From positions 1-9,862 of the forward strand of contig CABUTP010000038.1 of NCBI GenBank assembly GCA_902494545.1: DNA of 9,862 nucleotides. The letters are read 5' to 3'. A program made the position numbers and the translations under genes. The stretch is from an uncultured Collinsella sp. (GTDB lineage: Bacteria; Actinomycetota; Coriobacteriia; Coriobacteriales; Coriobacteriaceae). The stretch's first letter is position 1; each line of letters begins with the position of its first letter. This document shows positions 1 to 6,110 of the stretch, piece by piece. Under the pieces are notes generated by a model, which saw only the letters and a list, made by a program, of their open reading frames with translations, did no database searches and was not told where the DNA came from.

Positions 1-827
1 AGTTGGGCCGTTACGGGTGCATCGGCGTGGTGATGTTTCACTTGTCGGGCGGCGCCGTGGACATGATTGACGGTATCGCCGATGCCGCCGAAGAGCGAGG
101 CTTTGCTCTCACGATGATCAAAAAGCGCGCTGGGGAGAAGATGACCCTTGCCGATGCGGCGCGCAGGATGTCGCAGCTGCCTGTTGATGGCATGATCTTC
201 AACCTGCGTCAGATGGTCGATGACTTTGATACTTTTGAGGCACCGAAAGACCTCAAGACGGTGATTATCACACCGATGGAACATCCTACCTGCTCCACCG
301 TCAGTGACGACCAAGAGGGCGGCGCGCGCATGGCGTGCGAGTACTTCTTGAACCACGGGCATAAAAACGTGTACTTCGTCTCTGGTAAGAAAGAGTCGTT
401 GTCGAGCCAGTGCCGTATGAAAGGTTGGCGTGCGGCACTCGAGGCGCGTGGCATTGAGCCGCCCGAGCCTCTGCAAGGCGATTGGAATGCGGATAGTGGC
501 TATGCCGCGGGCCTTGTGCTTGCCGATAAGCCCGATTGCACGGCGGTCCTCGCTGCTAACGACTGCATGGCAAACGGCGTGATGATGGCTCTACGTGACA
601 AAGGGCTCAGTGTGCCCAATGATGTGTCCGTGATCGGCTTCGACGATGAGCTCTATAAGACGATTCCCAACTCGATTCTGACGTCGGTGAAGTTTCGCCA
701 CCGCGAGCTGGGCGTCCGTGCGCTCAACGAGGTCGTCGCGGGTCTGGAAGCTCCGAGCTCCAGAAGCCGTACGCTCGTCTCGGGCGTGTTGGTCGAGCGT
801 TCCAGCGTAAAGGACTTGCGGGCGTAG
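1..827 (+). CDS. LacI-family transcriptional regulator, 5'-truncated by window edge
   Basis: This is the effector-binding and C-terminal part of a LacI/GalR-type repressor. Bases 1-2 finish a codon and the frame runs from position 3 to a TAG at 825-827. The helix-turn-helix and hinge helix lie left of the window. The visible part begins at the segment matching Gly-Ser-Tyr-Arg-Ser-Ile-Gly of the complete regulator at 4806-5843, so a TTG at position 3 is not a real start. Family landmarks are LPVDGMIFN, the conserved AANDCMANGVMMAL stretch and the VSVIGFDD motif of the periplasmic-binding-protein-like fold. It ends in LVERSSVKDLRA, close to LVERSTVRDIRG of the second regulator, so the two are paralogues. 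The gene is convergent with the module 1 operon. By analogy with the other two regulators its target should be a divergent operon left of the window. The effector is unknown, probably a sugar or sugar phosphate. Confidence 0.9.
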   Translation, partial: LGRYGCIGVVMFHLSGGAVDMIDGIADAAEERGFALTMIKKRAGEKMTLADAARRMSQLPVDGMIFNLRQMVDDFDTFEAPKDLKTVIITPMEHPTCSTVSDDQEGGARMACEYFLNHGHKNVYFVSGKKESLSSQCRMKGWRAALEARGIEPPEPLQGDWNADSGYAAGLVLADKPDCTAVLAANDCMANGVMMALRDKGLSVPNDVSVIGFDDELYKTIPNSILTSVKFRHRELGVRALNEVVAGLEAPSSRSRTLVSGVLVERSSVKDLRA

Positions 828-843
828 ACGTGCTCGGCCTATT

Positions 844-991
844 CCGTTTGTCTCGATCTGTAACAACTAGACGGTCAAAAGTGGTCTACATGTTACAGAT
901 TGAGATTTTCGGCTTGGCCTGTGCGTTCATCTCGATCTGTAACAGCTAGGACCGAAAAACTCGGCTAGATGTTACAGATTGAGATGAACAG
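844..991. repeat. Double-palindrome element, copy 1
   Basis: This intergenic element consists of two large hairpins in series. Hairpin A (851-906) has arms TCTCGATCTGTAACA and TGTTACAGATTGAGA plus an inner TAGAC/GTCTA stem around a loop GGTCAAAAGTG. Hairpin B (925-989) has 20-bp arms starting GTTCATCTC with one mismatch, plus inner CTAG and CCGA/TCGG stems around AAAAC. The outer arm motif therefore occurs four times in alternating orientation. The whole element is bounded by related ends, CCGTTTG on the left and GAACAG on the right. It starts 16 bp after the regulator stop codon. A closely related element with the same A-then-B order sits at 5852-6001. There is no long T run on either side, so it is not a canonical intrinsic terminator. 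It could be a REP/BIME-like repeat, an RNase III target or a small non-autonomous mobile element. Confidence 0.85.
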
Positions 992-1004
992 GAGGACGGG
1001 TGCG

Positions 1005-1052
1005 GTCTAAACAAAATGGCCCGCGCATCACACATCGATGCACGGGCCATTT
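1005..1052 (-). terminator. Intrinsic terminator of the module 1 operon
   Basis: A 16-bp stem is formed by 1014-1029 (AAATGGCCCGCGCATC) and 1037-1052 (GATGCACGGGCCATTT) with a single mismatch and a 7-nt loop. Read on the minus strand it is followed by a T-rich tract (TTTTGTTT). It lies 32 bp beyond the stop of the leftward permease gene. The A-rich left flank and T-rich right flank (CCATTTATT) mean it might also stop rightward transcription from the LacI gene. Confidence 0.88.
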
Positions 1053-1084
1053 ATTGTCTGCAAGCGGCAGGTGGTGTCAGCGTC

Positions 1085-2845
1085 TTATGCCTCGAGGTTT
1101 TCCTCGATCCAGGCGACGGCACCCTTGGGATCCTTAGTGAGGTCGATGTACTGTTTGCCCTTGGGCGACAGCAGCGTGATGCCCAGGCGGTCGGTGTCGG
1201 CCTTCATCTCGTTGTAATAGGTGCGAACCTGCGGAGCCAGGACGATGACGTTGTACTGGTCCATGATGGCGTAGTGGCTGCCGTAGGCACCGGCGTTGGC
1301 GGTAATGTCGATGCCCAGCTCGTCGGCGCCTTCCTTAAGCGCGTTGGCGAGCAGTGCAGAGGTGCCGGCGCCAGCGCACAGAACCAGAACCCTCAGATCC
1401 TTGCCCTTAAGGGCGGACGGAGCTGCGGAGGCCTCAGTGGCAGAAGCGGTCTCGACAACAGGAGCCTCAACGGCGGGGGCGGCAGCGGTCTTGACGGCCT
1501 TGGTCTCCTCGGCCTCTTCTTCGGCCAGGGTCTCGGCCTCCTGCTTGCACAGGACGTTGTCGTAGGCCTTGCAGAACGGGTAGTAGATCAAGAAGTCAAC
1601 GACCAGCAGGACGACAACCAGGACCAGAGAGATCGGCTGGAAGTTGGTGTCGATGAAGGTGCCGATCGGTCCGGGGAGTGCCCACGGCATGGCATAGATA
1701 AAGCCGTTCATGCCCAAAAAGTCGATGAAGAACTTACCAATGAGGACGTTGGCCACGGGGGCAAACAGGAACGGGATCAGGAAGTACGGGTTGAGGATGA
1801 TGGGCGCGGCGAACAGCAGCGGCTCGTTGACGGCGAACATCACGGGCACGACAGAGGCTTTGCCGACGGCCTTGAGCTGCTTGGAGCGCATAAAGAGCAG
1901 GAAGATGATCGGGACAATGAACGTGGCGCCGGTGCCGCCGAGTTCGCCGATGTAGTTACCGAAGTTTTCGGTCAGGGCGAGGGCGGGGTGACCGCCGGCC
2001 TGCAGCGTGGCGAGGTTGGTGGTGATGTTGCCAAACAGCGCGGCGTTGAGGGCAGGCTTAACGACCGAGGGGCCGTGGATGCCCATGAACCAGAACAGCG
2101 GGATCATGAACCAGATGAGGGCGAGGCCGGCGTAGGAATCGGCAGCGGCGAACAGCGGGCTCACCAGCGTGGAGATGACGTTGGCAAACGGGACGGCCAA
2201 GCAGGTGCGGCAGATAACGTCGATGACGGCGACAAACAGGATGGAGAAGCTGAAGGCGAAGATGTCGCGGAAGTTCTGGGCGATGGCGCCGGGGACTTCT
2301 TTGGGCAGCTTGATGGTGATGTCTCGCTTAATGCAGAAGGCATAGATGTTGACCGTGGCAAATGCGGCGACAAAGGAGCTCAGCAGGCCCTTGGTGCCCA
2401 TGTTGTCGGTAAAGAACACCGAGACATCGGCGCCGTCGATCTTGGCACTCGTCTGGGTAACGGCCAAGATGAGCATAGCGCACATGGCGGCGACCATGGT
2501 GCTCGTGGCGTTGATGGCCTTGCCGGCAGGCATGCGGCGGTTCTTGGAGCCGGTCAGCGCGCTTGCGGTGGTGCCGGCGACCATGATGCCCACGACGCCC
2601 ATCGTGAAGTTGTAAACCTTGTTGCAGAAGTTCACGACGTCGACGTTCCACCAGTCGGGCAGCGTAAAGCCGCCGACCGTGGCGACAACGCCCGGCAGGG
2701 TCGAAATAAGCAGGAAGACAGAAGAAGACAGGATAATGGGCATTGCTGCCAAAAAGCCGTCTTTAATGGCCTGAAGGTAGATGTTCTTAGAGACCTTGTC
2801 GAAGTACGGCTGACCTTTCTCCAAGAACTTAACGATCGATTCCAT
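1085..2845 (-). CDS. PTS lactose/cellobiose-family IICB permease (LacE-like), module 1
   Basis: This is a 586-residue membrane permease and phosphotransferase that should import a beta-galactoside or related disaccharide and phosphorylate it at C6. Residues 1 to about 430 form the IIC channel domain, with many hydrophobic segments, the motif GIHGPSVV (His257) and VNEPLLF (Glu341). His and Glu at these places bind sugar in the ChbC-type IIC family. An Ala/Glu-rich linker (about 435-480) leads to a C-terminal IIB domain with the loop LCAGAGTS, where Cys490 is the expected phosphoryl acceptor. The IIC-linker-IIB fusion and length match LacE rather than cellobiose systems with separate subunits. 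The ATG start is preceded by AAGAGGAGC (2854-2862), a strong ribosome binding site. It is the second gene after the GH1 gene, 176 bp downstream of it. No IIA is encoded nearby. It is a divergent paralogue of the permease at 7617-9392, and the exact substrate is uncertain. Confidence 0.9.
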   Translation of the reverse strand: MESIVKFLEKGQPYFDKVSKNIYLQAIKDGFLAAMPIILSSSVFLLISTLPGVVATVGGFTLPDWWNVDVVNFCNKVYNFTMGVVGIMVAGTTASALTGSKNRRMPAGKAINATSTMVAAMCAMLILAVTQTSAKIDGADVSVFFTDNMGTKGLLSSFVAAFATVNIYAFCIKRDITIKLPKEVPGAIAQNFRDIFAFSFSILFVAVIDVICRTCLAVPFANVISTLVSPLFAAADSYAGLALIWFMIPLFWFMGIHGPSVVKPALNAALFGNITTNLATLQAGGHPALALTENFGNYIGELGGTGATFIVPIIFLLFMRSKQLKAVGKASVVPVMFAVNEPLLFAAPIILNPYFLIPFLFAPVANVLIGKFFIDFLGMNGFIYAMPWALPGPIGTFIDTNFQPISLVLVVVLLVVDFLIYYPFCKAYDNVLCKQEAETLAEEEAEETKAVKTAAAPAVEAPVVETASATEASAAPSALKGKDLRVLVLCAGAGTSALLANALKEGADELGIDITANAGAYGSHYAIMDQYNVIVLAPQVRTYYNEMKADTDRLGITLLSPKGKQYIDLTKDPKGAVAWIEENLEA

Positions 2846-3021
2846 AGTTCACGCTCCTCTTTGCATGAAATCTTAATGGCATGGACGTTGAAAACCTATA
2901 TGGTCTCCCGCTTGCTAAAAGCCCGGGTGCAGGCGGGGCCGGTCCCAGGGGGAGAGAGGGGAGCGGCTGGGTTTGTATCGCATAGGGCCGCTCCCTTCTC
3001 GGGGGAAAGCGAGGCGATGCG
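2846..3021 (-). other. Intercistronic spacer with a 14-bp hairpin
   Basis: This 176-bp gap separates the GH1 and permease genes of module 1. It holds a stem of 14 bp between 2954-2967 and 2987-3000 (core GGGAGCGGC/GCCGCTCCC, one G-U pair, 19-nt loop). There is no T run directly after it on the minus strand, so full termination is not expected. A second, weaker G/C hairpin next to AAAA at 2917-2920 would give a short TTTT on the minus strand. Partial attenuation or differential mRNA stability is plausible. I see no convincing internal promoter. Confidence 0.6.
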
Positions 3022-4464
3022 CTACTGCGCGTCCGCCATAGTGTCGGCGAGCTCCTTGTACCAGAGTGCCGACTGCTTGATGTAGCGTTTTTGCGTGTCG
3101 AAGTCGATGTAGAACAGGCCGTAGCGCTTGTTATAGCCATTGGCCCACGAGAACTGGTCCTGCAGGCTCCAGATAAAGTAGCCCTGGACGTCGACGCCCT
3201 CGGCGCGCGCCTGGAGCACCTTCTCCATGTGCTGGTCGACAAAGTCGATGCGCTCGGGATCGGCGACGATGCCGTTTGCGTCGGGCTCGGGGTCCTTGTG
3301 GCCCAGGCCGTTTTCGGTGATATAGATGACGGGGAGGTTGGGATAGGTGGCGCTGATGTGCTTGAGCGTGTCGTAGAGGCCTTGCGGGTAGATGAGCCAA
3401 TCCCAGTCGGTGGTGGGGATACCCGGCATATCGACCTGCTGCCCGACGCCCTTAAACTTAAAGCACGAGGTGCCCTTGTCTCCGGTGCCGTTAAAGCTGT
3501 TGGTGGACTCGCCATCGTAGGCGGCGATAAACGCCGACTGATAGTAGTTGAGGCCGAACATATCGTTGCGGGGCGCCGCCTTGGCGAGCTCCTCCATGTC
3601 GCTGTCCTCAACCGTAAGTGCGGCGTTGTTGGCACGCAGAATCTCGTTGATGAGTGAGAGGGTGCGCGCGGAGTAGTGACCCAGGAAGGCGCCGTCCATG
3701 ATGAAGTCGGTGTAGAAGGCGTTGTACAGGTCGGCGGCGTGCTGGTCGGCGGGCGAGTCGGTGGCAGGATATGCCGGCGTCAGGACGTTGACCATGCCAA
3801 TGCGTCCGCCCAGGTGCTCGGTCTCGTCAAGATCCTTATACAGGTTGACGGCGCGGGCGTGGGCAACGAGCTCGTTGTGCTGGCTCTGGATGCCGCTCGT
3901 CACATCAAAGTGATGGTTGGGCGGGAAGTTGCCTTGGATGTATTGGGAGTGCGAGAGGCTGATGAGCTCGTTGATGGTGAACCAATTCTTGACCTCGCGG
4001 AACTCGCGGAAGCAGAACTCGGCATAGCGCACATAGGCGTCGACGGTCTTGCGGTTGAGCCAGTCGCCCTGGTTGAACAGGGCGGCGGGGGAGTCAAAGT
4101 GATGCAGGGACACATAGGGCTCGACGCCATACTTTTTGCAGCAGGCGAACAGCTCGTGGTAGTGCTTAACGCCCTCGGCGAGGGGTTCGGCATCGTCGCC
4201 GTTGGGGAAGATGCGGGTCCAGGCGATGGACACACGAATGGCGTTGAGTCCATGCTCGGCAGAAAGGCGGATATCCTCCTCGTAGCGGTTGTAGAAATCA
4301 CTGGCCGGGTCGGGCAAAAAGCGACCCTGGGCGACAAGGTAATCGTCCCACATGGTCTTACCCTTGCCTGCCACCTTCGTGGAACCTTCCGTTTGGTACG
4401 CGGCGGTTGCGGCGCCCCAAACAAAGCCCTTCGGCAGCTGCTGTACGCGGTTTAGCAAAGACAT
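3022..4464 (-). CDS. GH1 6-phospho-beta-galactosidase-like enzyme, module 1
   Basis: This cytosolic family 1 glycoside hydrolase should cleave 6-phosphorylated beta-galactosides delivered by the downstream permease. Residue numbers below count from the upstream ATG at 4470 (482 residues). It opens with LPKGFVWGAATAAYQTEG. The acid/base is Glu168 in WFTINEL and the nucleophile is Glu386 in YITENG. The phosphate-binding loop is Ser441-Trp442-Ala-Asn-Gly-Tyr-Asn-Lys448-Arg-Tyr450. In LacG the Trp after this Ser favours galacto-configured substrates, while 6-phospho-beta-glucosidases usually carry a small residue or Met there. TDWDWLIYP also matches LacG. Two ATGs occur (4470 and 4464). The Shine-Dalgarno sequence GAGAGGG is 3 nt from the first and 9 nt from the second, so 4464 (480 residues) is preferred. 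It is the first gene of the operon, divergent from the regulator at 4806. A 6-phospho-beta-glucosidase activity cannot be ruled out. Confidence 0.9.
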   Translation of the reverse strand: MSLLNRVQQLPKGFVWGAATAAYQTEGSTKVAGKGKTMWDDYLVAQGRFLPDPASDFYNRYEEDIRLSAEHGLNAIRVSIAWTRIFPNGDDAEPLAEGVKHYHELFACCKKYGVEPYVSLHHFDSPAALFNQGDWLNRKTVDAYVRYAEFCFREFREVKNWFTINELISLSHSQYIQGNFPPNHHFDVTSGIQSQHNELVAHARAVNLYKDLDETEHLGGRIGMVNVLTPAYPATDSPADQHAADLYNAFYTDFIMDGAFLGHYSARTLSLINEILRANNAALTVEDSDMEELAKAAPRNDMFGLNYYQSAFIAAYDGESTNSFNGTGDKGTSCFKFKGVGQQVDMPGIPTTDWDWLIYPQGLYDTLKHISATYPNLPVIYITENGLGHKDPEPDANGIVADPERIDFVDQHMEKVLQARAEGVDVQGYFIWSLQDQFSWANGYNKRYGLFYIDFDTQKRYIKQSALWYKELADTMADAQ

Positions 4465-4473
4465 ATGCATACA

Positions 4474-4480
4474 CCCTCTC
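4474..4480 (-). promoter_or_regulatory. Ribosome binding site deciding the module 1 GH1 start
   Basis: On the minus strand this reads GAGAGGG, followed by TGT, then ATG CAT ATG. The first ATG is only 3 nt away, while the second is 9 nt away and has the normal spacing. This favours a start at 4464 over 4470. Confidence 0.55.
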
Positions 4481-4584
4481 GTCTCGCTGTTCGATATTGT
4501 GCGTTTGCGCTCAGGAGGCTCCCTGGTTAGCGTTCAGCGGTGAAAAAGCCCGATAAACACTATCTTAAAATGATTAGAACCAAA

Positions 4585-4600
4585 ATGAGCACATGAACAT
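4585..4600. promoter_or_regulatory. Operator-like dyad A, module 1
   Basis: ATGAGCACATGAACAT is symmetric about 4592.5 and sits in a wider dyad of the form AAATG-N2-CA-N2-TG-N2-CATTT (4583-4602). It shares ATG-AGC at the left and CAT at the right with the neighbouring sites, and is 22 bp (about two helical turns) from dyad B. It would cover the -35 position of the weak leftward promoter. It is probably bound by the adjacent LacI-type protein. Confidence 0.6.
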
Positions 4601-4606
4601 TTGACA

Positions 4607-4622
4607 ATGAGCACGTTAACAT
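4607..4622. promoter_or_regulatory. Operator-like dyad B, module 1
   Basis: ATGAGCACGTTAACAT is symmetric about 4614.5, with ATG/CAT ends and an ACGT core whose central CG is typical of LacI-family operators. It lies between the divergent genes, 132 bp from dyad C by centres, so cooperative looping is conceivable. Confidence 0.65.
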
Positions 4623-4697
4623 CCGGCTGGGATGTATAGAAACAAAACAACTTCAAACAGCCGCGAACGGTTGTATTTGTTCGGTAAGCGGTTTTGA

Positions 4698-4727
4698 TTG
4701 ACAGAAGTTTTCATGTTGTGGTATATG
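4698..4727 (+). promoter_or_regulatory. Putative sigma-70 promoter of the second LacI-type gene
   Basis: A perfect -35 hexamer TTGACA (4698-4703) is followed after 17-18 bp by GTATAT/TATATG (4721-4727). Transcription would start near 4733, just before operator-like dyad C, which predicts autorepression. Confidence 0.6.
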
Positions 4728-4738
4728 GCTCGGGTATC

Positions 4739-4754
4739 ATGAGCACGTTATCAA
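4739..4754. promoter_or_regulatory. Operator-like dyad C, module 1
   Basis: ATGAGCACGTTATCAA repeats the left half and ACGT core of dyad B exactly, with the right end CAA in place of CAT (centre 4746.5). It lies just downstream of the predicted start of transcription for the LacI-type gene, a position expected for autoregulation by roadblock. Confidence 0.6.
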
Positions 4755-4805
4755 TGTATGTACGATGCGCCATGGGCGCGGGGAATAGTTGGGAAGCAGG
4801 TTAGC

Positions 4806-5843
4806 GTGGAAGGCATGGATCAGCAGACAAGGAATGGTCGTTCGGCGAGCGCGGCAGAGGTTGCGGCGCTCGCTGGCGTGAGCCGCCAGACTGTGTCTCG
4901 CGTGGTCAACGGTATGCCCAACGTGACGGAAAAGACGCGCAAGCGTGTGCTGGCCGCCATGGAAGAGCTGGGCTTTCGTCCCAATTTTGCTGGAGCGGCG
5001 TTGCGCGGCGGGTCGTATCGTTCTATTGGCCTGTGCATGTACAACATCACACGTGTCGGTAACCTGGCGACGCTCGAGGGTATCATGCAAGCGGCGCGCG
5101 AGCACGATTTTGCCGTCACTATGATCGAGATGGGCGGCGACAAGCCCTATGCACTTGCCGATGCCTCGCGCCGCATGGTCGAGCGACCCGTCGACGGCAT
5201 GATTCTCAACATGAACCGCATGGCTCCCGATTTTGAGGAGTTTGTTCCCCAGCCGGGAGTGCGAACGGTCATCCTGTCCATGTATGCGCATCCGCGCTGC
5301 ACGACGATCGACTCCGACCAGTATGGTTCGTGCGAGCTGTTGACCAATTATCTGCTGGAACATGGTCACTCGAATATGCGGTTTGTGGCGGGTCCGGAAA
5401 ACTCGATTTCCTCGCGTTTTCGTGAGGCCGGTTGGCGCGATACGCTGGGTCGTGCTCATGTCGATGCCGCTCCGATGCTGCGTGGCGATTGGAGTGCGGA
5501 CAGTGGGTACGCCATGGGCGAGCGGATTGCGGCCGAGGTGCTTGCCGGCGGGTCGCAGGCGCCGACTGCCGTGCTTGCGGCAAATGACCAGATGGCGCTG
5601 GGCGTTATCGCCGCGCTCGAGAACGCGGGCCTGTCCGTGCCCGACGACGTGAGCGTGGTTGGTATCGACGACGCACTCGAGGGACTTGTTCCTCACAATC
5701 GACTGACGACGCTGCGATTTGATTTGCGCGGTGTCGGTAAGCTTGCGTTTGAGGCGGCGATTGGAGAGAGCTCGTCTATCGAGGCGATTCATGTGCCGAG
5801 TACGCTGGTCGAACGCTCGACTGTTAGGGACATACGGGGTTAG
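4806..5843 (+). CDS. LacI-family transcriptional regulator of module 1
   Basis: This is a complete LacI/GalR-type repressor, 345 residues from a GTG at 4806. The N-terminal helix-turn-helix has SAAEVAALAGVS then the recognition helix SRQTVSRVVNG (residues 26-36), followed by the hinge segment PNFAGAALR (59-67). The rest is a periplasmic-binding-protein-like effector domain with AANDQMALGV and VSVVGIDD. The GTG has the best ribosome binding site, GGAAGCAGG (4792-4800), 5 nt away. An in-frame ATG at 4758 has no such site and one at 4815 is badly spaced. It is divergent from the module 1 GH1 gene and flanked by three operator-like dyads, one in its own leader. It therefore most likely represses both itself and the leftward operon until a sugar or sugar-phosphate inducer binds. 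The inducer cannot be read from sequence. A double-palindrome element follows its stop codon. Confidence 0.92.
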   Translation: MEGMDQQTRNGRSASAAEVAALAGVSRQTVSRVVNGMPNVTEKTRKRVLAAMEELGFRPNFAGAALRGGSYRSIGLCMYNITRVGNLATLEGIMQAAREHDFAVTMIEMGGDKPYALADASRRMVERPVDGMILNMNRMAPDFEEFVPQPGVRTVILSMYAHPRCTTIDSDQYGSCELLTNYLLEHGHSNMRFVAGPENSISSRFREAGWRDTLGRAHVDAAPMLRGDWSADSGYAMGERIAAEVLAGGSQAPTAVLAANDQMALGVIAALENAGLSVPDDVSVVGIDDALEGLVPHNRLTTLRFDLRGVGKLAFEAAIGESSSIEAIHVPSTLVERSTVRDIRG

Positions 5844-5851
5844 GTCCTACT

Positions 5852-6001
5852 CCGTTTGTCTCGATTTGTAACAGGTAGACGGTCAAAAGCGGGCTACATG
5901 TTACAGATTTAGATTCTTCGGAAAGAGCAATCCTGTTCGTCTCAATCTGTAACAGCTAGGACCAAAAAACTCGGCTAGATGTTACAGATCGAGACAAACG
6001 G
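5852..6001. repeat. Double-palindrome element, copy 2
   Basis: This is the second copy of the element at 844-991, with the same order of parts. Hairpin A (5859-5913) has arms TCTCGATTTGTAACA and TGTTACAGATTTAGA and the loop GGTCAAAAGCG. Hairpin B (5935-5999) has arms starting GTTCGTCTC, closes with GAGACAAAC and carries the inner CTAG stems. The two outermost ends (5852-5873 and 5980-6001) are 22-bp inverted repeats with one mismatch and begin CCGTTTGTCTCGAT. The element begins 8 bp after the regulator stop, and spacing between hairpins A and B is nearly the same as in copy 1 (81 versus 79 bp). The loops are as conserved as the stems, which points to a common ancestor or a selected structure. 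Confidence 0.87.
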
Positions 6002-6015
6002 CTCCCGACCAGCCC

Positions 6016-6064
6016 AAAAACAAAAAGACCGGGGGCGGCGCGCCGTGTGACGTGCCGCCCCCGG
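6016..6064 (-). terminator. Intrinsic terminator of the module 2 operon
   Basis: A perfect 11-bp G/C stem joins CCGGGGGCGGC (6029-6039) and GCCGCCCCCGG (6054-6064). Read leftwards it is followed by CTTTTTGTTTTTGGG, a strong T tract. It lies 46 bp past the lacG stop and immediately before the double-palindrome element. Confidence 0.92.
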
Positions 6065-6110
6065 CTGAGAAATGGGGACAGGTTGTGTGAGCGGGCAACC
6101 CCGCCAGCCA

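Larger units (their letters stand above)
4465..4805. promoter_or_regulatory. Divergent control region of module 1
   Basis: This 341-bp gene-free region lies between the leftward GH1 gene and the rightward LacI-type gene. It is AT-richer than the coding DNA. It holds three operator-like dyads (4585-4600, 4607-4622, 4739-4754) and a sigma-70-type promoter for the regulator (4698-4727). For the leftward operon a -10 candidate TAAGAT (complement of 4562-4567) is present without a good -35. The first dyad would overlap the -35 position of that promoter. The leader of the GH1 gene would be about 90 nt. No riboswitch or antiterminator structure was recognised. Confidence 0.65.

Noticed and set aside
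844..991. CRISPR array or tandem attachment sites as an explanation of the palindromes
   Set aside because: The units alternate in orientation, the intervening segments are part of paired hairpins rather than unique spacers, and no cas or integrase gene is near.
2880..2896. ATGGACGTTGAAAAC as a fourth module 1 operator
   Set aside because: The ATG is adjacent to the ACGT core rather than three bases away and the right half lacks CAT, so it does not fit the dyad.
1016..3085. Long open frame of 689 codons on the + strand opposite the module 1 permease
   Set aside because: It is antisense to a clear PTS permease, has a low-complexity Gly/Asp/Val-rich product with no recognisable domain, and runs through a strong terminator. 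It reflects GC-rich third positions.
3676..4455. Open frames on the + strand opposite the module 1 GH1 gene (also 3091-3657)
   Set aside because: Both are antisense to a GH1 enzyme with intact catalytic motifs, and the products resemble nothing.
4601..4606. TTGACA as a -35 box for rightward transcription
   Set aside because: No -10-like sequence occurs at 16-19 bp. The hexamer lies between dyads A and B.
4737..5792. 351-codon open frame on the - strand opposite the module 1 regulator
   Set aside because: It overlaps a regulator with an unmistakable helix-turn-helix and effector domain. The antisense product is Arg/His-rich with no family features.
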